A stretch of 64,000 nucleotides of DNA from Channallabes apus (lineage: Eukaryota > Chordata > Actinopteri > Siluriformes > Clariidae), in NCBI GenBank assembly GCA_030522415.1, contig CM060109.1:29392392-29456391 (forward strand), in the 5' to 3' direction. Shown piece by piece: positions 36,889 through 46,762 of the stretch. Each line of letters begins with the position of its first letter. Position 1 is the stretch's first letter. Below the pieces are notes generated by a model. It was given only the letters and a program-made list of their open reading frames with translations, was not told where the DNA came from and did not search any database. Both the position numbers and the translations under genes were made by a program.

Positions 36889-37571
36889 CAGAGGTGGAAA
36901 GTAATGAATTACATTTACTCGCATTACTGTAATTGAGTAGATTTTTTTTGTGTACTTCTACTTAAAAAAAAAAAAAAGTTTTTAAAATCTGTAATATTTA
37001 AAATCTGTAGTTTATCTTTTACTTAAGTATGTTTTGTTTAAAGTATTGTACTTCACTACATTTTAAATCATATTTGCTACTGAGTAAAAAAATTAATGAA
37101 TGAAAATGAAAAATAATAAAAATATTGCAACGGGGAAGGAAAAAAATTGCACCCCGGAAACCACTGCACTGATTGATTGATGGACGGGAAGAACAAACGA
37201 GCTAAATTCACAAGAACGATGGAGACGGACAAAACAGATGCCAGTGATGCAGACATAGCTGAAAGTGAAACGCCAACAAATTCTTATGAAGCAAACCCCT
37301 GGTCATATTTAAGCCACCACTTTGATTTCAAGCACAAGAAAGGGAACAGATTTATTATGCAATGGTGTTCCATGTTCCATCCCCCATCCCACCCCCGCTG
37401 TTAAAAAAAAAAAAAAGTAACGCAGTAACTTTTACTCTGAGTAAATGTTTAATGAGCTACTTTTTACTTTTACTTGAGTAGATTTTTATAAGGGAAACTT
37501 TACTTGTACTTCAGTAAAAGTTTAACAGTACATTTACTTAAGTACAAAATTGTATTACTCTTCCACCTCTG
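36889..37571 (+). mobile_element. Internally deleted hAT element
   Basis: Termini CAGAGGTGGAAAGTAAT (36889) and ATTACTCTTCCACCTCTG (to 37571) are inverted. Sub-terminal AAGTA/TACTT motifs are dense at both ends. Flanking 8-mers TGCATGAG and TGTCTGAG match at 6 of 8. At 683 bp, it retains a short N-terminal coding piece. Confidence 0.8.
37177..37404 (+). pseudogene. hAT transposase N-terminal fragment
   Basis: Contains EANPWSYLSHHFDFKHKKGN followed by RFIMQWCSMF, resembling the start of a BED-type domain (Asn-Pro-Trp...Tyr-Leu...Phe) in hAT transposases. After 37404 it runs into the right-terminal repeat. The catalytic core is missing. Confidence 0.55.
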
Positions 37572-38482
37572 TGTCTGAGACATTATTAAATTTTATTAAC
37601 ATTACACAATTATCTATTAACTAATCTCATTTAGCACATAGCAGACACCGCATTTATTAATAAACCACATTTTAAAAGTTAACATACAGCATATTTTGGT
37701 ATGGAAGAGTATTTAGGACTACATGATGATGTATTTCCCAGAACATTCCAGAATTTAAAGTAAGTAAATAAACAAACTAGAGCTGGATATGAACACAACT
37801 GCCTGACTGTACTGTGCCATGAAAAGTATTTGCTTTCTGTATTTTTAAAAAAATAGTTATTATCACACTTAAATGATTCAGATCATCAGGCTAATTTGAA
37901 AGCAAAGTAAATGTAAGTTAGGGTGACCATATTTTGATTTCCAAAAAAGAGGACGATTGGCACGGCCTCCAGACGAATTGAGACAAGCTTCTTAGTGGTT
38001 GATGAACATTATTTATTATACAGTACTTCAATGGTGCAGAATTAACCTCTGTGATAAAATAAAATGAAATCTATAAAAACTTAACAAAATAATAGCTCTC
38101 TTAGACTCTTCAAATAAATAATTAAATATTGTTCTAAATATGAACTATTCTGTTCCAGCTTCAACAATATATCTCTTAAATGTAATAAAGTAAATAACAG
38201 AAGAGTCTCACAAACACAAGACTAAACTTTTTTTTTGCAATATCAGAGTCAGGAAGTAAGTAATTACAATAAATACAATACAAGTAGTGCCTGGGTGTGG
38301 CATCATTTAAAAAAGTGCATTTGTATTTACTCTGGTTATTTTTGATTAAAATTAAAATTAGTTTGATGAACAATGTATGTGTGTTAAATATGCAAAAAAC
38401 GGCACTGTAAGTAAAAGCCGTGAACTTCGCTCGTTTTTCTTTTCGAGGTCTGTTTCTTGCTAATGGCCGCCAGAGGCGCTGC

Positions 38483-38500
38483 TACCCATAATGCAGTTCG
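38483..38500 (+). promoter_or_regulatory. sec22a: Possible ZNF143/Staf site, sec22a promoter
   Basis: TACCCATAATGCAGTTCG fits 16 of 18 positions of the Staf consensus YWCCCRNMATSCMYYRCR as I remember it. It lies in a short GC-richer island (about 38440-38600) just upstream of the probable first exon. There is no TATA box. ZNF143 sites are common in housekeeping promoters. Confidence 0.45.
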
Positions 38501-38519
38501 CAGAGCCACGTAAACAGTC

Positions 38520-38653
38520 TACTGCTCACATTATTGATGCTACTGTCTTCGGCACTGCACAGGAAGCAGGAAGAGACTAAACATGCGCGTTTCTGCAAGT
38601 CAACTGCAAGTCCAAATCTGAGATACAGTCAAGCGAGGAATGCCTCTGCCAAG
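38520..38653 (+). other. sec22a: Probable sec22a non-coding first exon
   Basis: Human SEC22A has an untranslated first exon, as I recall. Here a good donor (AAG|GTTAGC) at 38654 ends a GC-richer segment downstream of the candidate ZNF143 site, and the first coding exon has an acceptor upstream of its ATG. The transcription start is unknown; 38520 is a guess. Confidence 0.3.
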
Positions 38654-39776
38654 GTTAGCCAAGTTTCCTGTTTGAGCTGCTTTTTAATCCCTGAGACCGA
38701 GTGAAAGCTACGAATAGCGTCAAAGCTTTGACCGCACAGAGCAGCTAATAACCAGCTAGCGCATTAGCATGTCTACCTTATTGTCACCTTTCATTAAGAG
38801 CCGTTGTAACCTATGAAAATGGGTTAAGTGTTGTAGTCTAGTTGTGTAACTAGCCTGCAGCTTCCCATATTATATAACTAGCCGTGTTAACTTCCCTACA
38901 ACAGTAACGTGCACGCGAACAGCAGTTAGCCACTAGATAATGTCTCAGCTAGCAAGCAGCGTCAGTGTTCAAGCTAGTTCATAAACAAATCGTGTTTAAT
39001 CTACCTGAAGTGTACTCATCGCATTGCTGTAATGTTAGCGATGATGTAAGCGAGCTAACGTTGGCCGGGTTTGCTCTGGAGGCTTTAACGTTTTGTTGTT
39101 ATGGTAACACCATCACTGAGGTAGTTACCTGCTCTGCGGTTGTCTGAAACGCCTTTACGTGAAACAAAAACTGCTGTAGGCATTCAGACGAACTCTGATT
39201 AAACACATTTATACTGATAACAATATTCACTTAACACTAAGCTGTGAACTAATGAGAGCCCTAAGGATAAAACAGCTTAAGCGTAGAAACAAAGGTGCTG
39301 TCCAGGGTACTGACAGTTTACTATATATTCTTAAATATCATATTATTCCTATTAGAATGATACTAACTCACCTAGAGCTCATTTTTAAATTACATTCAGA
39401 GTTTGGAGTTGATTTGGCAATACATTGATCAGCACAAAAAAGAATTACATTATTTAACTTCAGTATAAGTGTTTTATTTATAGTATTCATCAGAATATTT
39501 GACGTTAATACAATTGTTGAAAAGAGATTAATGCATTTATTGGACGCCTTCAGCATTCCTTTACAATGTAGAAATAAATAAAAATCAGGAACCCTCATGG
39601 AGTTAGAAAGTGTTCTAAAACTTTTGAATGGTAGTATATGTATGTATGTATTTATTTATATATTATTTTAATACACATGTCCCCTTAGGATCTCTTGGCT
39701 CTCCACAGTTGTGTGTAGGTGCTGTAAAATAAACTATTCATTACTCATATTTTACTCATAACACCCCTGCTTCCAG
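38654..39776 (+). other. sec22a: Probable sec22a 5' intron
   Basis: From the putative first-exon donor to the acceptor TTCCAG at 39776. It contains a Tc1-like terminal fragment at 39535-39640; otherwise unassigned. Confidence 0.4.
39535..39640. mobile_element. Tc1-like terminal fragment
   Basis: TTACAATGTAGAAATAAATA followed by AAAACTTTTGAATGGTAGTA resembles the 3' end of a common fish Tc1 family ('...AACTTTTGACTGGTAGTGTA', from memory). A similar inner stretch occurs at about 16480-16540. Confidence 0.4.
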
Positions 39777-39790
39777 GTTTTTACTTTAAG

Positions 39791-39972
39791 ATGTCTATGG
39801 TCCTGTTTGCCTCCGTGGTGCGGGTGAGGGACGGCCTGCCCCTCTCTGCTTCTACTGACTATGAGCAGGACAAAGAGCTGCAGGAGACCAAGAAACACCT
39901 CAAAGGCCTATCCAAAAAGCTCAGCCAGTTTCCTGACCGCTGCTCTCTAAAGACTGGCCAGTACAATGTCAA
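39791..39972 (+). CDS. sec22a: sec22a coding exon 1
   Basis: The exon opens at 39777 after TTCCAG; the ATG at 39791 is the first in frame and gives [20 protein letters not shown], matching the human start. It encodes the first 60 residues of the longin domain and ends with AA of an Asn codon; donor GTAAGT at 39973. Confidence 0.96.
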
Positions 39973-40326
39973 GTAAGTGATTTGTAAATTATGAATAAAT
40001 ATCTTCCTTTACATATTTAAGGTTGCTTAATATTTGCAAAGTAAGAAGCATACGTTTATAAAACCCCAGTGGGATCTTGCTGCAGTCTCCACGGAGTTTC
40101 AAAGTAAATACACCCTGACAATCCTGGGCTGCTGAATGGCTTTAAAACAGGTTGGTAGATTTTCAATTCAGCTGCAGGTGACCTCACTGCAATTAGTAGC
40201 TGGGGTCTAAGAGAGCACAAGCAATACTGTGCGAGTTTACTTACCTGTAAAATATAATCCCTAGCAGTAATGTTAAAGCAGTTATTTTTTACCCTTTTGC
40301 CTTAGACAACGGTGTGTGTGTATATA

Positions 40327-41072
<746 letters not shown>

Positions 41073-41230
41073 CTGTTTCAGTTTAATCGTTATTTTCAAT
41101 TAATTGAATGCCAAAAAATGTTTTGTCTCACTCCCATTTCTTCTCATTGCATGTTGAACCTTGTTAAGAACCAAGCATGCAAAATATGATTTTTTGCCAT
41201 TTTTGAAGTGGTCTTAAACTTTTGATCGGG

Positions 41231-41232
<2 letters not shown>

Positions 41233-41287
<55 letters not shown>
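41233..41287. repeat. (TG)n microsatellite
   Basis: About 27 TG units following ATCGGGAC, a Tc1-type end, and passing into a short TA run. Confidence 0.95.
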
Positions 41288-41296
<9 letters not shown>

Positions 41297-41314
41297 AATA
41301 AAAATGTGTATGTG

Positions 41315-41546
41315 GGGAACCTTGGATTACGGGCATAATTCATTCCAGAAGCGGGCTCGTATTCCAAAACACTTTCAGAAAGTAAGAATTAATGGAAACA
41401 TAAATTATTCGTCCCATAGCCCCAAAAAATAAATACATAAAAATAATTAACACAAAATATGAAGTAAAAATAAAACAAATAAAACTTGTGTTACAAGTGA
41501 AAATAAATATGAACAGATCAGTGATTCTGTTTGTGCGCGCAGGCGC

Positions 41547-41580
<34 letters not shown>

Positions 41581-42181
41581 AAACTAAAGTAAGCAGACCC
41601 TCCCCTCTCCCCCTTCTCGTCTTACACAGTTACCCTTCCTCCACTCTTTTCACACAACGGAAACGCTGTTTTATCTGAAAAATAAACAAGAAATCTCTTT
41701 AATGGCACTCAATTGAGCGACACACTAACGGAATCACTGCTGTAAAGTAAAAATAAAACAAATTAACCTACACTTTACCTTTGAAAAGAATCAGGACAGA
41801 GCAGTGTTTCTGTGTAGAGCAGAGAGAAAGAGTGTGTGTGTCTGAGACTTGCTTTTGCTTTATACGCGCGCTGTACACACACATGGTCACAATAAAATGT
41901 ACACGCGTGCACGGATGTTGATTATATCAGTAAGAGTAAGATTGCACTAAGACCCAGCAGGGGAGACCATTACTCAAAATTTCACAGCGCAAGAGAGAGA
42001 AAAAACGTTGGCTCAGTTGTGATCACGTGATGCTTGGCATCAAAACAAGAAGTGCATGCGTGATACATGATACTCTGTACTCATAAACCAAGACTTGTTC
42101 GTTTTCCAAGTCAAAATTAATTTAAAAATCTTTGCTCGTTTTGCGGAACACTCGTAAACTGCGTTACTCGCAACCCAAGGT

Positions 42182-42186
<5 letters not shown>
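41315..42186. mobile_element. TIR element, copy B
   Basis: Left end AACCTTGGATTACGGGCATA and right end ACTCGCAACCCAAGGTTTTA are inverted relative to each other (about 12 of 15 positions). The interior, about 870 bp, carries a short TG run (about 41549-41573) and no long frame. Copy A at 40327-40924 is the same element in opposite orientation. The class is unknown to me. Confidence 0.55.

Positions 42187-42235
<49 letters not shown>
42187..42235. repeat. (TG)n microsatellite
   Basis: About 24 TG units between TIR element B and a TATATA target into which the next Tc1 inserted. Confidence 0.95.
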
Positions 42236-42242
<7 letters not shown>

Positions 42243-43858
42243 CAGTGGTGTGAAAAACTATTTGCCCCCCCTCCTGATTTCTTATTCTTTTGCATGTTCG
42301 TCACACAAAATGTTTCTGATCATCAAACACATTTAACTATTAGTCAAAGATAACACAAGTAAACATAAAATGCAGTTTTTAAATGAGGGGTTTTATTATT
42401 TAGGGAGAAAAAAAATCCAAACCTACATGGCCCTGTGTGAAAAAGTAAGTGCCCCCTGAACCTAATAACTGGTTGGGCCACCCTTAGCAGCAATAACTGC
42501 AATCAAGCGTTTGCGATAACTTGCAACGAGTCTTTTACAGCGCTCTGGAGGAATTTTGGCCCACTCATCTTTGCAGAATTGTTGTAATTCAGCTTTATTT
42601 GAGGGTTTTCTAGCATGAACCGCCTTTTTAAGGTCATGCCACAACTTCTCAATAGGATTCAGGTCAGGACTTTGACTAGGCCACTCCAGAGTCTTCATTT
42701 TGTTTTTCTTCAGCCATTCAGAGTTGGATTTGCTGGTGTGTTTTGGGTCATTGTCCTGCTGCAGCACCCAAGATCGCTTCAGCTTGAGTTGATGAACAGA
42801 TGGCCGGACATTCTCCTTCAGGATTTTTTGGTAGACAGTAGAATTCATGGTTCCATCTATCACAGCAAGCCTTCCAGGTCCTGAAGCAGCAAAACAACCC
42901 CAGACCATCACACTGCCACCACCATATTTTACTGGTGGTATGATGTTCTTTTTCTGAAATGCTGTGTTACTTTTACGCCAGATGTAACAGGACACGCACC
43001 TTCCAAAAAGTTCAACTTTTGTCTCGTCGGTCCACAAGGTATTTTCCCAAAAGTCTTGGCAATCATTGAGATGTTTTTTAGCAAAATTGAGATGAGCCTT
43101 AATGTTCTTTTTGCTTAAAAGTGGTTTGCGCCTTGGAAATCTGCCATGCAGGCCCTTTTTGCCCAGTCTCTTTCTTATGGTGGAGTCGTGAACACTGCCC
43201 TTAATTGAGGCAAGTGAGGCCTGCAGTTCTTTAGATGTTGTCCTGGGGTCTTTTGTGGCCTCTCGGATGAGTTGTCTCTGCGCTCTTGTGGTAATTTCGG
43301 TCGGCCGGCCACTCCTGGGAAGGTTCACCACTGTTCCATGTTTTTGCCATTTGTGGATAATGGCTCTCACTGTGGTTCGCTGGAGTCCCAAAGCTTTAGA
43401 AATGGCTTTATAACCTTTACCAGACTGATAGATCTCAATTACTTTTGTTCTCATTTGTTCCTGAATTTCTTTGGCTCTTGGCATGATGTCTAGCTTTGGA
43501 GGTGCTTTTGGTCTACTTCTCTGTGTCAGGTAGCTCCTATTTAAGTGATTTCTTGATTGAAACAGGTGTGGCAGTAATCAGGCCTGGGGGTGACTACAGA
43601 AATTGAACTCAGGTGTGATAAACCACAGTTAAGTTATTTTTTAACAAGGGGGGCAATCACTTTTTCACACAGGGCCATGTAGATTTGGAGTTTTTTTTCT
43701 CCCTTAATAACGTAAACCTTCATTTAAAAACTGCATTTTGTGTTCAATTATGTTATCTTTGTCTAATAGTTAACGGTTTTTGATGAGTAGAAACATTTAA
43801 GTGTGACAAACATGCAAAAGAATAAGAAATCAGGAAGGGGGCAAATAGTTTTTCACAC

Positions 43859-43863
<5 letters not shown>
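42243..43863 (-). mobile_element. Tc1 element with open transposase
   Basis: Left end CAGTGGTGTGAAAAACTATT (42243), inverse on the right ending at about 43863, flanked by TA within TA-rich microsatellite sequence. Inverted ends are about 220 bp, with inner repeats reading TTTTTCACACAGGGCC. At 1621 bp this is a full-length Tc1. The last base of the right end reads A where the left predicts G, so one tip is mutated. Confidence 0.93.
42462..43484 (-). CDS. Tc1 transposase, uninterrupted, 340 residues
   Basis: A DNA cut-and-paste transposase that would bind its element's inverted ends and insert at TA. It starts MPRAKEIQEQMRTKVIEIYQ. The N-terminal third is the paired helix-turn-helix domain, with the link motif SGRPTEI near residue 62. 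Catalytic triad: Asp in LWTDETKVELFG, Asp in [10 protein letters not shown] and Glu in [11 protein letters not shown]. Exactly 34 residues separate the second Asp from the Glu, the DD34E signature of Tc1. It ends AAKGGPTSY. Full family length with no stop or frameshift. Relative to the sibling at 44055 it differs at only a few residues, for example Lys instead of Met after NPIE. Activity is unknown. It sits antisense in a sec22a intron and is not a host gene. Confidence 0.93.
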   Translation of the reverse strand: MPRAKEIQEQMRTKVIEIYQSGKGYKAISKALGLQRTTVRAIIHKWQKHGTVVNLPRSGRPTEITTRAQRQLIREATKDPRTTSKELQASLASIKGSVHDSTIRKRLGKKGLHGRFPRRKPLLSKKNIKAHLNFAKKHLNDCQDFWENTLWTDETKVELFGRCVSCYIWRKSNTAFQKKNIIPPVKYGGGSVMVWGCFAASGPGRLAVIDGTMNSTVYQKILKENVRPSVHQLKLKRSWVLQQDNDPKHTSKSNSEWLKKNKMKTLEWPSQSPDLNPIEKLWHDLKKAVHARKPSNKAELQQFCKDEWAKIPPERCKRLVASYRKRLIAVIAAKGGPTSY

Positions 43864-43920
<57 letters not shown>

Positions 43921-43926
43921 TTATTT

Positions 43927-43958
<32 letters not shown>

Positions 43959-43960
43959 AT
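43864..43960. repeat. (TA)n / (TTTA)n microsatellite
   Basis: Two (TA)n blocks separated by ATTTATTTATTTATTT, directly at the right end of the Tc1 element. Confidence 0.92.
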
Positions 43961-44054
43961 TACATAAGCAGGGGGGATTTATATATAACATTTACACGGC
44001 TGCAGTTTATAAAGTAAACCCAAGAAATATATACATATTTTCTTTGTACATATA

Positions 44055-45322
44055 CAGTGGTGTGAAAAACTATTTGCCCCCTTCCTGATTTCTTGTTCTT
44101 TTGCATGTTTGTCACACTTAAATGTTTCTGCTCATCAAAAATCGTTTCTTAAATAAAGCCATTTCTAAAGCTTTGGGACTCCAGCGAACCACAGTGAGAG
44201 CCATTATCCACAAATGGCAAAAACATGGAACAGTGGTGAACCTTCCCAGGAGTGGCCGGCCGACCGAAATTACCCCAAGAGCGCAGAGACAACTCATCCG
44301 AGAGGCCACAAAAGACCCAGGACAACATCTAAAGAACTGCAGGCCTCACTTGCCTCAATTAAGGGCAGTGTTCACGACTCCACCATAAGAAAGAGACTGG
44401 GCAAAAAGGGCCTGCATGGCAGATTTCCAAGGCGCAAACCACTTTTAAGCAAAAAGAACATTAAGGCTCATCTCAATTTTGCTAAAAAACATCTCAATGA
44501 TTGCCAAGACTTTTGGGAAAATACCTTGTGGACCGACGAGACAAAAGTTGAACTTTTTGGAAAGTGCGTGTCCTGTTACATCTGGCGTAAAAGTAACACA
44601 GCATTTCAGAAAAAGAACATCATACCAACAGTAAAATATGGTGGTGGTAGTGTGATGGTTTGGGGTTGTTTTGCTGCTTCAGGACCTGGAAGGCTTGCTG
44701 TGATAGATGGAACCATGAATTCTACTGTCTACCAAAAAATCCTGAAGGAGAATGTCCGGCCATCTATTCGTCAACTCAAGCTGAAGCGATCTTGGGTGCT
44801 GCAGCAGGACAATGACCCAAAACACACCAGCAAATCCACCTCTGAATGGCTGAAGAAAAACAAAATGAAGACTTTGGAGTGGCCTAGTCAAAGTCCTGAC
44901 CTGAATCCTATTGAGATGTTGTGGCATGACCTTAAAAAGGCGGTTCATGCTAGAAAACCCTCAAATAAAGCTGAATTACAACAATTCTGCAAAGATGAGT
45001 GGGCCAAAATTCCTCCAGAGCGCTGTAAAAGACTCGTTGCAAGTTATCGCAAACGCTTGATTGCAGTTATTGCTGCTAAGGGTGGCCCAACCAGTTATTA
45101 GGTTCAGGGGGCAATTACTTTTTCACACAGGGCCATGTAGGTTTGGAGTTTTTTTTTTCTCCCTAAATAATAAAACCTCTCATTTAAAAACTGCATTTTG
45201 TGTTTATGTGTGTTATCTTTGACTAATAGTTAAATGTGTTTGATGATCAGAAACATTTTGTGTGACAAACATGCAAAAGAATAAGAAATCAGGAGGGGGG
45301 CAAATAGTTTTTCACGCCACTG
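44055..45322 (+). mobile_element. Deleted Tc1 sibling, inverted
   Basis: Same family as 42243-43863 but in opposite orientation, 191 bp away. Ends CAGTGGTGTGAAAAACTATT (44055) and ...TTTTTCACGCCACTG (45322), with TA flanks. At 1268 bp it is about 353 bp shorter. The inner part of the left end and the first ~26 transposase codons are missing, with the break near 44140-44157. The retained part is nearly identical to the intact copy. Confidence 0.93.
44151..45101 (+). pseudogene. Tc1 transposase, N-terminal deletion and frameshift
   Basis: Coding homology resumes at KAISKALGLQRTTVRAIIHK; the true start codon is gone. At 44316-44318 this copy has CCC where the intact copy has CCCC, a one-base deletion that shifts frame (REATKDP then DPRTTSKELQASLASIKG). 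Downstream the frame is open to AAKGGPTSY with [22 protein letters not shown] and [11 protein letters not shown] all present. It differs from the intact protein at about seven residues over about 290. Confidence 0.93.
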
Positions 45323-45549
45323 TACATATATTACAATATACATGTACAGGTCCTTCTCAAAAAATTAGCATATTGTGATAAAATTCATTATTTTCTGTAA
45401 TGCACTAATAAACATTAGACTTTCATATATTTTAGATTCATTACACACAACTGAAGTAGTTCAAGCCTTTTATTGTTTTAATATTGATGATTGTGGCATA
45501 CAGCTCATGAAAACCCCAAATCCCTATCTCAAAAAATTAGCATATTTCA

Positions 45550-46399
45550 TCCGACCAATAAAAGAAAAGTGTTTTTAATACAAAAAAAGTCAACCTTCAA
45601 ATAATTATGTTCAGTTATGCACTCAATACTTGGTCGGGAATCCTTTTGCAGATTCTTGTGTCTTGTGTCTCTCAACTTTCTCTTCACAATATCCCACAGA
45701 TTCTCTATGGGGTTCAGGTCAGGAGAGTTGGCAGGCCAATTGAGCACAGTAATACCATGGTCAGTAAACCATTTACCAGTGGTTTTGGCACTGTGAGCAG
45801 GTGCCAGGTCGTGCTGAAAAATGAAATCTTCATGCTTCCATCTGCTAAAAAGCTTTATGGAGATGAAGTGCTCTAAAATCTCCTGATAGCCAGCTGCATT
45901 GACCCTGCCCTTGATAAAACACAGTGGACCAACACCAGCAGCTGACATGGCACCCCAGACCATCACTGACTGTGGGTACTTGACACTGGACTTCAGGCAT
46001 TTTGGCATTTCCCTCTCCCCAGTCTTCCTCCAGACTCTGGCACCTTGATTTCCGAATGACATGCAAAATTTGCAACCTGTAGCCCATTTCCTGCACACGC
46101 CTGTACACGGTGGCTCTGGATGTTTCTACTCCAGACTCAGTCCACTGCTTCCGCAGGTCCCCCAAGGTCTGGAATCGGTCCTTCTCCACAATCTTCCTCA
46201 GGGCCCGGTCACCTCTTCTCGTTGTGCAGCGTTTTCTGCCACACTTTTTCCTTCCCGCAGACTTCCCACTGAGGTGCCTTGATACAGCACTCTGGGAACA
46301 GCCTATTCGTTCAGAAATTTCTTTCTGTGTCTTACCCTCTTGCTTGAGGGTGTCAATGATGGCCTTCTGGACAGCAGTCAGGTCGGCAGTCTTACCCAT
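45550..46399 (-). pseudogene. Tc1 transposase with catalytic deletion
   Basis: ATG at 46399 gives MGKTADLTAVQKAIIDTLKQ, a helix-turn-helix domain with SAGRKKCGRK. The frame breaks near 46060 at VQEMGYRLQ and resumes in another frame at KFCMSFGNQGARVWRKTG. The segment that should carry the first catalytic Asp is missing between them. The second Asp (FQHDLAPAHS) and the Glu ([11 protein letters not shown]) remain. The C-terminus after LRDTRHKN is also deleted. Confidence 0.87.
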
Positions 46400-46548
46400 G
46401 ATTGCGGTTTTGAGTAATGGACCAGGCTGGGAGTTTTTAAAAGCCTCAGGAATCATTTGCAGTTGTTTAGAGTTAATTAGTTCATTCAAATGATTAGGTT
46501 AATAGCTCGTTTAGAAAACCTTTTCATGATATGCTAATGTTTTGAGAT

Positions 46549-46587
46549 TTAGGGTTAGGGTTAGGGTTAGCCTAACCCTAACCCTAG
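46549..46587. repeat. Head-to-head telomere-like repeat inside a Tc1 end
   Basis: Three and a half TTAGGG units (46549-46570) are joined directly to about two and a half CCCTAA units (46571-46586). A 14-bp perfect stem (46556-46569 with 46573-46586) has a 3-base loop. It lies between GAGAT and TTGGGTTTTCATGAGCTG, where the opposite end of the same element (about 45500-45530) has only a short AGGGATTTGGGG type stretch. Confidence 0.92.
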
Positions 46588-46762
46588 ATTTTGGGTTTTC
46601 ATGAGCTGTAAGCCACAATCATCAATATTAAAACAATAAAAGGCTTGAACTACTTCAGTTGTGTGTAATGAATCTAAAATATATGAACGTCTAATGTTTA
46701 TCAGTACATTACAGAAAATAATGAACTTTATCACAATATGCTAATTCTTTGAGAAGGACCTG

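Larger units (their letters stand above)
30961..38470. other. pdia5-sec22a intergenic region
   Basis: 7.5 kb with no supported gene. It holds SINE pieces (32370-32560, 32715-32933, 36486-36878) and two internally deleted hAT elements (33980-34710, 36889-37571). The stretches 31000-32350, 32940-33970, 34720-36480 and 37580-38450 carry nothing that I can assign. The sequence TAGGGTGACCATATTTTG at 37919 resembles the end of a known repeat type but has no partner that I can see. Confidence 0.75.
45347..46762 (-). mobile_element. Third Tc1 element, deleted
   Basis: Ends CAGGTCCTTCTCAAAAAATT (45347) and AGAATTAGC...: the inverse ends GAGAAGGACCTG at 46762, flanked by TA. Long inverted ends share TTCATTACACACAACTGAAG and TTTTATTGTTTTAATATTGA. 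It lies 24 bp from the previous Tc1. The right end is expanded by telomere-like repeats (46549-46587). Transposase on the minus strand, with internal deletions. Confidence 0.9.

Noticed and set aside
38470..38482. CTCF-type site (CCAGAGGCGC)
   Set aside because: One core G is missing relative to the consensus that I remember; not strong enough to call.
46549..46587. A true chromosome end or large interstitial telomere
   Set aside because: Only about six repeat units, inside a transposon end and within a gene intron.
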